From UMGS1889 sp900556055 (GTDB lineage Bacteria > Bacillota > Clostridia > Oscillospirales > Ruminococcaceae), in contig CABQEV010000010.1 of NCBI GenBank assembly GCA_902463265.1, forward strand, positions 12,354-76,353: a stretch of 64,000 nt of DNA. Reading direction: 5' to 3'. Both the position numbers and the translations under genes were made by a program. The notes under the pieces were generated by a model. That model saw only the letters and a list, made by a program, of their open reading frames with translations, had not been told where the DNA came from and searched no databases. This document shows, in pieces, positions 24,642 to 32,451 of the stretch. Within the stretch, counting starts at the first letter, position 1; every line of letters starts with the position of its first letter.

Positions 24642-25643
24642 ATGAAAATGAAGCTTACAGATCTTATTGATATCAGAACATTACAGGAGATACAGGACGG
24701 TTTTGCTGCCGCCACGGGAATGGCTGCTCTTACCACAGATGCAGACGGCGTAGCTGTAACAAAAGGAAGTAATTTCACAGATTTCTGCATGAAGCTTACA
24801 AGATGTTCGGCGCTTGGAAAAGAAAGGTGCGAAAAATGTGACCGTGACGGCGGATGCCGTTCAATGCAGACAGGTTCAGCTGTAACATATGTCTGCCATG
24901 GCGGTTTGGTTGACTTTGCCGCTCCTATTATGTTAAACGGCGAAATGATAGGCTCTTTTATCGGAGGTCAGGTTCTTATTGAACCGTTGGACGAGCCGAA
25001 AATGAGAGGCATTGCAGCAGAACTGGGAATTGACCCCGATGAGTACATAAGAGCTGCCCGCAAGGTAAATGTTATTCCGAAAGCGAAGGTCGATGCAGCC
25101 GCAAAATTTCTCCATACAATTGCAAACACTCTTTCCAGATCCGCATATGCAACATATATTTCAGAGAAAAATAACCTTACCCTTGAACAGAAGCATTCTG
25201 TTCTTCTTGACAAAATTAACAAAGCGTCATCTCTTGTCGAGGCAAACACCAAAAGCATGAACGAACTGAAGAACCGCTTTGACGAGCTTGACAGATCCGC
25301 ATCGGCATCTGTTTCCAGAGTAAAGTCCACAACAGAAACCGTTAAGGTAATACAGGATATTGCCCTGAATACACGCATTCTTGGATTTAATGCGTCTATC
25401 GAAGCATCAAGAGCAAAAGAAAGCGGAAAAGGCTTCGGAGTTATTGCACAGGAAGTCAGAAAGCTTGCTGAAACATCAAAAGTTTCAGCCGATAAGATCG
25501 AAGATACTGTAAAAAATATCGGCATATCTTCCGAGACGATCAGTGAAAACATAAAGGAAACCAAAAAGGTCGTTGAGGACAGTCTTGATAATATGAAGCA
25601 ATTTACAGAGGTTCTTAACGAGATTCAGAATTTCGCAGTATAA
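24642..25643 (+). CDS. Soluble PocR-domain sensor with chemoreceptor-type signalling hairpin
   Basis: A 333-aa cytoplasmic protein with no membrane segment. Residues 5-165 form a PocR ligand-binding domain with the cysteines CxxxxxxxCxxC (C55, C63, C66), C72 and C85. Residues 170-333 are a coiled-coil MCP-like signalling domain with the tip NTRILGFNASIEASRAKES and KGFGVIAQEVRKLAE at about 243-280. The hairpin is short. In known PocR proteins the domain senses small organic ligands. No chemotaxis genes are in the window. The start 24642 has GGAG 4 nt upstream. The stop codon is the first TAA of a repeat-element stub. Confidence 0.88.
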   Translation: MKMKLTDLIDIRTLQEIQDGFAAATGMAALTTDADGVAVTKGSNFTDFCMKLTRCSALGKERCEKCDRDGGCRSMQTGSAVTYVCHGGLVDFAAPIMLNGEMIGSFIGGQVLIEPLDEPKMRGIAAELGIDPDEYIRAARKVNVIPKAKVDAAAKFLHTIANTLSRSAYATYISEKNNLTLEQKHSVLLDKINKASSLVEANTKSMNELKNRFDELDRSASASVSRVKSTTETVKVIQDIALNTRILGFNASIEASRAKESGKGFGVIAQEVRKLAETSKVSADKIEDTVKNIGISSETISENIKETKKVVEDSLDNMKQFTEVLNEIQNFAV

Positions 25644-25672
25644 TACTAAAACTCTAATGGTTTTATTGTAAA
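25641..25672 (+). repeat. Terminal stub of the 105-bp palindromic repeat family
   Basis: TAATACTAAAACTC joined directly to CTAATGGTTTTATTGTAA. These are the left and right ends of the full elements at 63521, 49419 and 27272 with the middle missing, so this looks like an internally deleted copy. Its first three bases are the stop codon of the PocR-type gene. Confidence 0.65.
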
Positions 25673-25679
25673 ATATAAA

Positions 25680-25724
25680 CAGGCGGCACAGTCATTTCAT
25701 TTGACCATGCCGCCTTAGTTTTTT
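25680..25724 (+). terminator. Terminator of the PocR-type sensor gene
   Basis: AGGCGGCA ... TGCCGCCT with an inner CAGTCA/TGACCA extension, followed on plus by TAGTTTTTT. It also lies just beyond the spoIIIAH stop and may help end the spoIIIA transcript, though the minus-side T run is weak. Confidence 0.7.
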
Positions 25725-25733
25725 ACATAAGAC

Positions 25734-26258
25734 TCATTTAACCTCAAAGATCCTGATGTTCTCGGAAGAAACAGACGCTTCTTCAACGATAATGTCCTTG
25801 ATCTGAGCCGCTTCCGATGGAACAAGACCTTCCGATTTAACAACTACGCTTGCTGTAAGGCCGTCAAGATAAACAACGCAGTCCTCGAAACCCTGAGCCT
25901 TGATAAGCGATTCTACCTTGCTTTCGCTCTCTACAAGCTGTGAAAGCGCCACAGCCTCGACTGTCTTGGATGCCGCTTCTTCATCAGTAAGATCGCCGCC
26001 GTCCATGATAGCCTTAAGAGTCTGGACTGCTTCATCTCTTGATGTCATTCTTGTAAGACGTGCCTGCGCAAAATAGTCATTTTCGGAAGTGTCTGCGCTT
26101 ACAAATTCAGCATCGCCATAGTTTGCGGAGCTTTTGACTGCCACCTCATCTCCCGCCGAACCGATAGCGTAATTCATGTAGACCGCCAGTCCCAGAAGAA
26201 GCGTCAGACAAGCAACAACAATATGCTTTTTTCCGATAATAAGATTTGGCTTTTTCAT
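25734..26258 (-). CDS. spoIIIAH: Stage III sporulation protein AH
   Basis: Mother-cell protein that crosses the engulfing membranes and binds forespore SpoIIQ to form the feeding channel. The 174-aa protein has an N-terminal transmembrane segment (residues 12-30) and the extracytoplasmic YscJ/FliF-like domain with SRDEAVQTLKAIMD and the C-terminal VYLDGLTASVVVKSEGLVPSEAAQIKDII. The start at 26258 is ATG with AGGAG 8 nt upstream. It is last of the eight-gene spoIIIA operon. Confidence 0.93.
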   Translation of the reverse strand: MKKPNLIIGKKHIVVACLTLLLGLAVYMNYAIGSAGDEVAVKSSANYGDAEFVSADTSENDYFAQARLTRMTSRDEAVQTLKAIMDGGDLTDEEAASKTVEAVALSQLVESESKVESLIKAQGFEDCVVYLDGLTASVVVKSEGLVPSEAAQIKDIIVEEASVSSENIRIFEVK

Positions 26259-26275
26259 AAAAATTTCTCCTTTTG

Positions 26276-26791
26276 CTATTTCATTTTTGCTACATATATC
26301 TTGCTTACAGGGATACCGAGAGCCGTTGATACGGATCTGTATACAGCTTCGCAGGTCTTGCTGTTTCCACCTCCCTCGCATACGATAACAACGCCGCTTA
26401 TCTGGGGTACTATGACCTTTCTGACAAGTGCCTCATCGCATTCCTTGCCGTCGATAACTGTATATCTTACCTTTTCATCGGTTCTTCCGTCATCAAAGCT
26501 TACGTCTGTCTCCTCAGCATAAATGTATTCCTCAGTCGCAGACACAGTGAGCATGACCTCTGCCTTTCCGACACCCTTTATTGCAGACAGCACTTCTTTC
26601 AGCTGCTGTTCGGTATCTCGCCGATATTGTTCTGTCTCTTCGGTAAATGCAGCTGTTTCGACAGATTCCGGCGGCTTTGGCGAACTGTCGCAGAATAATA
26701 TCAGTATCATTCCGATTATCCCCATGAAAACAGCCGCCTTTATAAGCTTATCCCTGCCGATCGCAGAGATCAGTTTTTTTATCATCTGCAT
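26276..26791 (-). CDS. spoIIIAG: Stage III sporulation protein AG
   Basis: Forms the large oligomeric ring of the SpoIIIA-SpoIIQ complex. The 171-aa protein has a transmembrane segment (about residues 20-38) and the ring-building motif domain with LSAIKGVGKAEVMLTV and the C-terminal PQISGVVIVCEGGGNSKT region. The start 26791 has GGAG 9 nt upstream; ATG codons at 26797 and 26785 are alternatives. It overlaps spoIIIAF. Confidence 0.92.
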   Translation of the reverse strand: MQMIKKLISAIGRDKLIKAAVFMGIIGMILILFCDSSPKPPESVETAAFTEETEQYRRDTEQQLKEVLSAIKGVGKAEVMLTVSATEEYIYAEETDVSFDDGRTDEKVRYTVIDGKECDEALVRKVIVPQISGVVIVCEGGGNSKTCEAVYRSVSTALGIPVSKIYVAKMK

Positions 26792-27260
26792 AAACATCAT
26801 CTCCGGAAATTATTTCAAAATCCCCGCCTGTTTCACTTTGGATAAGGCGGATCGCAGCTTCGGTCATTTCGTCACTCTCCGCCATGACCTTTACTCTGTT
26901 AATAGATATGCTGCCATCGTCCGAAATATTAATATCTGCGGAAATTTCAGCTGAAATGTTTTTCTCCCTGCACATGCTCTCAAAGGTCCGTGCGATATTA
27001 TCGGAAACAGCCTTTTTTATACATTCTCCGCCGTATTCATATGCGCTTTCCGAGGTGTTTTCCGATGCAGTGACCGCAATATCGCTTTCTGCCGCTATTT
27101 TTCCTGACAAAAACGGCTTGACCGCAAGTACAATAAGCATCATCGAAAAAAGAAGTTTGTATTCACCTTTGAACTTTTCATCGGGAAGAAATCCCTCTGC
27201 AATCGAAAATGCTATTCCGAGAAAGCATATCACAGCAGCTGCCGATCTGAGTGATTCCAT
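26748..27260 (-). CDS. spoIIIAF: Stage III sporulation protein AF
   Basis: A 170-aa SpoIIIAF with two N-terminal hydrophobic segments (AAAVICFLGIAFSIAEGFLP and YKLLFSMMLIVLAVKPFL) and a C-terminal ring-building domain including NRVKVMAESDEMTEAAIRLI. It is separated from spoIIIAE by a 105-bp palindromic repeat, the only sizeable gap in the operon. Its own ribosome site is AGGAG 10 nt before the ATG, just inside the repeat boundary. Confidence 0.88.
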   Translation of the reverse strand: MESLRSAAAVICFLGIAFSIAEGFLPDEKFKGEYKLLFSMMLIVLAVKPFLSGKIAAESDIAVTASENTSESAYEYGGECIKKAVSDNIARTFESMCREKNISAEISADINISDDGSISINRVKVMAESDEMTEAAIRLIQSETGGDFEIISGDDVYADDKKTDLCDRQG

Positions 27261-27271
27261 ATCAAAACAGC

Positions 27272-27373
27272 TCCTTATAATTAGAATTATGGAGAAGAAA
27301 TTGCCGCAAAAGCTTTGATATATTTGGTTTTGCGTAGAGAGATTCCATAATCCAATGGATTTTTAATATTATC
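27272..27373 (-). repeat. Copy of the 105-bp palindromic repeat inside the spoIIIA operon
   Basis: Read on the minus strand this matches the elements at 63521-63627 and 49419-49526 along nearly its full length: TAATA(C/T)TAAAA at the left, ATTATGG, the internal CGCAAAACC ... ATATATCAAAGC core, and CCATAATTCTAAT at the right. Its left end supplies the spoIIIAE stop codon; its right end abuts the ribosome site of spoIIIAF. It can fold into a long hairpin in the operon mRNA. Confidence 0.85.
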
Positions 27374-28520
27374 CTCCCGCAAGCGTCATTCCAGCAGATA
27401 ATACGACCGCAGTCGAAACTATAAACATCACAGAAAATGACATAAGCAGGCTGAATATCATGGACAATACATCGTCAGCACAGCTTAGAAACGCTTTCAT
27501 CGCTCCGCAGTCTACGGCAGATGCCGCCGCTCCTGCGATCATGAATATCAGTCTGTACGCCGCTATCCGCAAAAGAGGCGGGATTATTATAACGCAGACA
27601 GCGATTATACCGAATATGCCGACTCCCGAACGCAGTACGCCAAAGCTTGCCTTTACGGTTCCGTATGCATCGGAAACAGCTCCGCCGACTATCGGTATAA
27701 GATTTGATGCCGCAAGCTTGACTGCCTTTGCCGTTACCGTATCCGCCGACGTTCCCGCAAAGCTCTGAAGTGAGATCAGTGCAGTAAAAACAGTCATTAC
27801 AAGTATAGTTCCGAATGACACGACCTTTTTTATAAGCGATGTAAATCCCGACATTCTGAATTCACCGCTTATCCCCTCAGCCACACCGAGAGCCAGCATT
27901 ATCGAGATAAGCGGATAAAATACACTTTTTACAAGCTGTACCGATATCTCAGCCGAACATATGACTGCAATGCTGTATGCAGATGATGACACTATTCCGC
28001 CGCCCGCCGCCGATACGGCAGCATATACAGGGGCATAGCACATCATGAAATTTCCGCCCTCTTCAAGTGTTGAAAACGCATGATCCATACAATCTGTGAC
28101 CTCGGGAACAGAAATTATCATACATACTGCGGCAGTGATCGTGCCGAAAAGCTTCGATGTTGTTTTTTCTGCCGCACCTGCGGTAACAGACGATGACATT
28201 GAACATACTATCAACGCAGCAGTCAGCCGTGCAGCAAGCGACGGCAGCTTTTTCAGCTCCGAAACAAACATATCCCCGATATATCTGAGTATTTTATCCG
28301 GAGTGATATTTATTTCTTTTCCGATATTTTCGGGTGAAAGCTCATGCTCGTCCATAAAATCCGCCGCATCATCGGGAAGTCCTTCCTTCAGTGAATTTCC
28401 GCCAAGATCATTCAGTATCTGCCCGCCGTCCGGGTATGTATCATCGTATGCTGAACAGCTTACCGGCATCACCAGCACTGTCAGAACAGCAAAAACTGCA
28501 AGAATAAATCTTTTTATCAT
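27369..28520 (-). CDS. spoIIIAE: Stage III sporulation protein AE
   Basis: Polytopic membrane component of the mother cell-forespore channel. The 383-aa protein has an N-terminal signal-like segment, an extracytoplasmic stretch with DPYPDGG-like and DDAADFMDEH sequence, then about eight transmembrane segments; SLQSFAGTSADTVTAKAVK and the NLIPIVGGAVSDAYGT motif are characteristic. The start at 28520 is ATG after GGAGG; the frame extends upstream into spoIIIAD but that part is not conserved. The stop codon lies in the repeat element. Confidence 0.92.
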   Translation of the reverse strand: MIKRFILAVFAVLTVLVMPVSCSAYDDTYPDGGQILNDLGGNSLKEGLPDDAADFMDEHELSPENIGKEINITPDKILRYIGDMFVSELKKLPSLAARLTAALIVCSMSSSVTAGAAEKTTSKLFGTITAAVCMIISVPEVTDCMDHAFSTLEEGGNFMMCYAPVYAAVSAAGGGIVSSSAYSIAVICSAEISVQLVKSVFYPLISIMLALGVAEGISGEFRMSGFTSLIKKVVSFGTILVMTVFTALISLQSFAGTSADTVTAKAVKLAASNLIPIVGGAVSDAYGTVKASFGVLRSGVGIFGIIAVCVIIIPPLLRIAAYRLIFMIAGAAASAVDCGAMKAFLSCADDVLSMIFSLLMSFSVMFIVSTAVVLSAGMTLAGG

Positions 28521-28531
28521 ATTTCCTCCGA

Positions 28532-28921
28532 TCAGACCGACAAAAGCCTGTCCGCAATTTTTATGACCTCCGTAAAAAGCGGAAGAGCATTCAGTATCAG
28601 CGCCGCACGTCCCGCAAGCTCTGCCTGGACAGCAAGGCTTCCCTCTCCGCAGTCCCTGCATACTCCGCATGCAAGATGGGTTATGTAGCATATTCCTATC
28701 GACCTGAACAAAATGTCACAATATATGCTGTCAGCACCTGCCTTTTCCAGTAGAGATGCGGCAGCATCCGCAGCAGGCGATATGTTGAGCAGAACAAGCC
28801 CCATTATCGCCGCAGAAACAGCAATGGACAGCATTGCCGAATATTCTTTTCCGAAGCGGTCAAATACCTTGCATATGACCGCAGCAACAATGCATATTCC
28901 GGCAGACGAAACAATTTCCAT
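28532..28921 (-). CDS. spoIIIAD: Stage III sporulation protein AD
   Basis: A 129-aa membrane protein with four hydrophobic segments and the conserved GICYITHLACGVCRDCGE and AELAGRAALILNALPLF motifs of SpoIIIAD. Its start overlaps the last base of the spoIIIAC stop (TAATG), and spoIIIAE begins 11 bp after its end. Confidence 0.93.
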   Translation of the reverse strand: MEIVSSAGICIVAAVICKVFDRFGKEYSAMLSIAVSAAIMGLVLLNISPAADAAASLLEKAGADSIYCDILFRSIGICYITHLACGVCRDCGEGSLAVQAELAGRAALILNALPLFTEVIKIADRLLSV

Positions 28922-29115
28922 TAAAATCCGAATACGCTTTTTACTTCATCAAAAAGCGCAGATATTTCAGAGATAAGCATCATCAGCACAACTATCAGAC
29001 CTGCAAGGGTGGTCATGAGTGCCTGTTCATCACGGTCGGCTTTTTTGAGTATCAGATTAAGCACAGTAACGATTATCCCGACGCCTGCGACCTTGAAAAT
29101 TATATCTATATCCAA
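28921..29115 (-). CDS. spoIIIAC: Stage III sporulation protein AC
   Basis: A 64-aa protein with two transmembrane helices, homologous to SpoIIIAC (DIIFKVAGVGIIVTVLN and LAGLIVVLMMLISEIS). The start is taken as TTG at 29115, with GGAGG 8 nt upstream and giving MDIDIIFK as in homologues; an in-frame GTG at 29124 lies within the ribosome site. Together with SpoIIIAD it probably forms the membrane platform of the channel. Confidence 0.9.
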   Translation of the reverse strand: MDIDIIFKVAGVGIIVTVLNLILKKADRDEQALMTTLAGLIVVLMMLISEISALFDEVKSVFGF

Positions 29116-29131
29116 GCAAATCACCTCCGTC

Positions 29132-29635
29132 TTATATCAAAAAAAGCAGCAGCGCAGCACCGCACAGCACCGAAAGAGAGCTGTAAAGCTTAACTTTTTT
29201 TTCAGTTTCGGGAACAGCCTTTTCTATGCATTCACGCAGCCTGTCACGTATTCCGCCAAGTGACATAAGCTGTCCTTCAAGATCGGTCTTTCCGAGGAAA
29301 TCCCCAACAGACATAATAAGCTCCTTCTCTTCGTCATCCAGCATACAGCTTTTCTGTGCGGATATCGCTTTTTTCCATATCTCAGAAAACCGTTCATCAT
29401 CGGCAGGCTTTACATTCCCGAGAAAATCGAGCGATGAAAAAGCATCGTCTGCCGCCATTTTCTCACAGGCTTCGTAAACGTCAAATCCGCTGCATCTGAA
29501 ATAAAGTATAAGCTGAGATGTCATATTTTCAGCCGCACGAAGCTGTACAAGACGCTTTCTGAAATTTCCCGAAAAGTACGCTCCTGCCGCAAACGACGCA
29601 CCCGCAATCATCAGCGAACCTATAAGCTTCATCAT
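29132..29635 (-). CDS. spoIIIAB: Stage III sporulation protein AB
   Basis: A 167-aa SpoIIIAB with hydrophobic termini and a helical middle (ENMTSQLILYFRCSG, FLGKTDLEGQLMSLGGIRDRL), resembling secretion-system membrane proteins of the T2SS F family. It begins in the spoIIIAA stop codon (ATGA overlap). Confidence 0.9.
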   Translation of the reverse strand: MMKLIGSLMIAGASFAAGAYFSGNFRKRLVQLRAAENMTSQLILYFRCSGFDVYEACEKMAADDAFSSLDFLGNVKPADDERFSEIWKKAISAQKSCMLDDEEKELIMSVGDFLGKTDLEGQLMSLGGIRDRLRECIEKAVPETEKKVKLYSSLSVLCGAALLLFLI

Positions 29636-30546
29636 TTCAGATCACGCTCCGTTATATCCGTGATGCTTTTTATCGTGCATTTTTCGAGAAATGCTGCACG
29701 GGTGAATATTCCCTTTTTTATAAGCTTTTTTACCTGCGGACGCAAAAGAAGCTCCGATTTATCCGCAGCATGAACTGCTGCAATGAATTTGACCCCGCTG
29801 TTTGCCGACATCTCGATAGAACGGCATTCGTCCTCTCCGCCTATCTCGTCGCATATTATGTACTGCGGGGACATGACCCTGACAGCAGTCATAAGGCCGT
29901 CAGCCTTGCCGTATCCGCTGAGAATATCTGTGAACATTCCAACTCTGTTCTGCGCCTCCCCCCTGTAAACCGCCGCTATCTCCCCCGTATCATCGATCAG
30001 CGAAACCTTGCTTTTGTTTCCGAGGATTCGACAGAGATCACGCAGATACGTAGTCTTGCCGCTGCACGGTGCTCCTGCGAGAAGAAGCCCGCCCTTTTGC
30101 GGGATATGCATCGCAAGCTCGTCCGCCGCTCCGCTTATCTGTCGTGCGATACGGCAGTTTATCCCGCTTATGTGACTGACGCTGACCGAATTATCATCGC
30201 CTCGGACAGCCGTGCCGCAAAATCCTATCCTATGACCGCCCTTAACCGTTACAAATCCCATGCTTATCTCACGTCTGAAGCAGTGGACCGATGACCTGCA
30301 AGCCGTTTCAAAAACTGCGGACAGCTCCTCACTTGTCGGAATAATCCCCATGTTTGCCGAAGAAGCCTCGCCGCCCCATTTTGATACGATCACCTGCCTG
30401 TCCATGACAGTGACCGACATCGGCTGACCGACCCTCAGCCTGATCTCAGATGCCCCCGCCCTGATATTTTCGGATAATCCCAAAGCCGCATTTCCGAGCC
30501 GCTTCGGCAGAAAAGCCGCAATATCGCTGAATGCTTTTGTATCCAT
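29632..30546 (-). CDS. spoIIIAA: Stage III sporulation protein AA (secretion-type ATPase)
   Basis: ATPase that powers the SpoIIIA channel. The 304-aa protein has Walker A GAPCSGKTTYL, the Walker B region YIICDEIGG and FIAAVHA, and an N-terminal region with SEIRLRVGQPMSV. The start MDTKAF at 30546 fits homologues, although the ribosome site is weak; the frame is open further upstream but runs through the gpsA terminator. It is first in the spoIIIA operon; CATAGTAT about 40 bp upstream might be a sigma-E -10, but its -35 spacing is poor. Confidence 0.93.
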   Translation of the reverse strand: MDTKAFSDIAAFLPKRLGNAALGLSENIRAGASEIRLRVGQPMSVTVMDRQVIVSKWGGEASSANMGIIPTSEELSAVFETACRSSVHCFRREISMGFVTVKGGHRIGFCGTAVRGDDNSVSVSHISGINCRIARQISGAADELAMHIPQKGGLLLAGAPCSGKTTYLRDLCRILGNKSKVSLIDDTGEIAAVYRGEAQNRVGMFTDILSGYGKADGLMTAVRVMSPQYIICDEIGGEDECRSIEMSANSGVKFIAAVHAADKSELLLRPQVKKLIKKGIFTRAAFLEKCTIKSITDITERDLK

Positions 30547-30611
30547 AATGATTTTCCGTCCTTCCGTTATTTCATTATCTAATACTATGAGATCAGTGAG
30601 CATTATAGAAC

Positions 30612-30646
30612 AAAAAAAGCGATATGCCGCAAACGCAGCATATCGC
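30612..30646 (-). terminator. Intrinsic terminator of der-plsY-gpsA
   Basis: Minus strand: GCGATATGCTGC and GCGGCATATCGC form a 12-bp stem (one wobble), GTTT loop, then seven T. It separates gpsA from spoIIIAA. Confidence 0.92.
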
Positions 30647-30661
30647 CGAAATGTACAAATA

Positions 30662-31663
30662 TTAAAAAGCAGTAGTTTCAATTTCGTGTTTTTTGGGTCG
30701 TCCCATAAGATTTTTCACTGCATCTCTTACCGATGCATTATTGAACAAAACATTGTTGCACTGCTCGGTTATAGGCATCTTGATACCCGTCCTGCACGCA
30801 AGTTCATATGCGACCTTTGTGCAGAGATATCCTTCGACCGTTCCGACAAGCTTTACAGCCTCCTCGGGAGGTGTTCCCTTGCCGATCAGTATTCCCGCAC
30901 GCCTGTTTCTGCTGTGCATGCTTGTGCAGGTAACTATCAGATCGCCTATTCCCGTTAGTCCCGAAAACGTCTCAGATCTTGCACCAAGCGCACGTCCGAG
31001 ATCGGCAATTTCGGAAATTCCTCTTGTCATAAGCGCAGCCTTTGTATTATCGCCATATCCGAGTCCGTCAACAATTCCAGCACAGAGAGCGATAACATTT
31101 TTTAGTGCGCCGCCTATCTCGCAGCCGATAACATCGTCATTCAGATAAACACGGAACATCTCGTTTGACATGACCGACTGAACAAAGCTTGCCTTTTCCA
31201 TGTTCATACTTGCCGCAGCAACAGTTGTGGGCATTCCGACAGCGACTTCCTCCGCATGCGACGGACCGCTCAGCACAACGGAATCTGCCTGAGGTATCTC
31301 CTCGCTCAGCACCTTGCTCATACGCTTGAGAGTACCTTCCTCAAGTCCCTTTCCGGTATTTACAACCGCCATTTCAGGGGTGATGTAAGGCGATGCAAGC
31401 TTTGCTACACTTCGTACACCCTTAGTCGGAATTCCGAAAATTACTACCTCACTGCCAGTTATGCAACTGATATCATCTGTCAGAATAATGCTTTCTGGTA
31501 TCTTTACTCCCGGGAGCTTAGCTTTATTTTCGCCGTCGCGGCGAATGTCATTGATAACCTGCTTTGAGGAAGACCTGACAGTTACATCGTGACCGTATTT
31601 ATCAAGCATAACTGCAAGAGACAGACCAAATCCTCCCGAACCGAGAACAGTAATCTTTGCCAT
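30662..31663 (-). CDS. gpsA: Glycerol-3-phosphate dehydrogenase (NAD(P)+)
   Basis: Reduces dihydroxyacetone phosphate to sn-glycerol 3-phosphate for phospholipid synthesis. The 333-aa enzyme has the N-terminal Rossmann motif GSGGFGLSLA, the substrate region with the catalytic lysine in GALKNVIALCAGI, and MTRGISEIADLGRALGA. It is 21 bp after plsY, the acyltransferase that uses its product, and the two form an operon with der. Confidence 0.96.
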   Translation of the reverse strand: MAKITVLGSGGFGLSLAVMLDKYGHDVTVRSSSKQVINDIRRDGENKAKLPGVKIPESIILTDDISCITGSEVVIFGIPTKGVRSVAKLASPYITPEMAVVNTGKGLEEGTLKRMSKVLSEEIPQADSVVLSGPSHAEEVAVGMPTTVAAASMNMEKASFVQSVMSNEMFRVYLNDDVIGCEIGGALKNVIALCAGIVDGLGYGDNTKAALMTRGISEIADLGRALGARSETFSGLTGIGDLIVTCTSMHSRNRRAGILIGKGTPPEEAVKLVGTVEGYLCTKVAYELACRTGIKMPITEQCNNVLFNNASVRDAVKNLMGRPKKHEIETTAF

Positions 31664-31684
31664 TCCGTGACCACCCTTCAGATA

Positions 31685-32377
31685 TTATTTGTCGCTTTCG
31701 GTATTTTCTTCCGCTTTCTTCTTCTGACCGAACTTGTTTTCGGTGCCGTTCATAAGCCTCTTGATATTTGTCCTGTGCATATAGATCAGGAGAATGCTTG
31801 TCAGCGAAACAAGCAGAGTATGTAAGATACAGAGTCTGACAGGCACACCTTCAATGAAATAATGTGTGCAGAACGTAATTATCGGATATGCAACAGCTGC
31901 GCTTATAGACGCAACGGAAACATATCTCGTGATAAACAGTATCAGCGCAAAGAACGGAATAACGATGCAGAATGTTATTGGGTCGATAACAATAAGTATC
32001 GAAGAAGCAACGAGTACGCCTTTTCCGCCCTTAAATCCGTAATATATCGGGAAAATATGACCAAGTATCGCTGCAAATCCTGCAACATATCCGACAATCT
32101 GGCGGTCAAATCCGTCTGCACCAACTATAACATTAAAAACAAGTATACTGAGGAGAACCGCAACAATTCCCTTTGCAAGGTCGCCGATAAGCGTCAGCAG
32201 AGCAGGAAATTTTCCGTAAACTCTGAGAGTGTTTGTAAGACCTGCATTTTTGCTGCCGTAATCTCTTATATCCTGATGCTTAAGCAGCTTTACAACGATG
32301 ATCGCAGAATTTGCGCTTCCGAGAAGATAAGATATTAGCAGCGTCAGAGCGACCGCACATGCATATTTCAAAACCAT
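31685..32377 (-). CDS. plsY: Glycerol-3-phosphate acyltransferase PlsY
   Basis: Membrane enzyme that transfers an acyl group from acyl phosphate to glycerol 3-phosphate. The 230-aa protein has five hydrophobic segments, with the conserved GSANSAIIV, the DIRDYGSKNAGLTNTLRVYG substrate motif and GFKGGKGV. A charged C-terminal tail follows. Position between der and gpsA is usual for Firmicutes. Confidence 0.95.
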   Translation of the reverse strand: MVLKYACAVALTLLISYLLGSANSAIIVVKLLKHQDIRDYGSKNAGLTNTLRVYGKFPALLTLIGDLAKGIVAVLLSILVFNVIVGADGFDRQIVGYVAGFAAILGHIFPIYYGFKGGKGVLVASSILIVIDPITFCIVIPFFALILFITRYVSVASISAAVAYPIITFCTHYFIEGVPVRLCILHTLLVSLTSILLIYMHRTNIKRLMNGTENKFGQKKKAEENTESDK

Positions 32378-32451
32378 AAAATCAGCCTTTCAGCAAGTAA
32401 TATTCTGTCGTTATTTCAGACGCAGAGATATCCGCATCTGAAAATATACGC

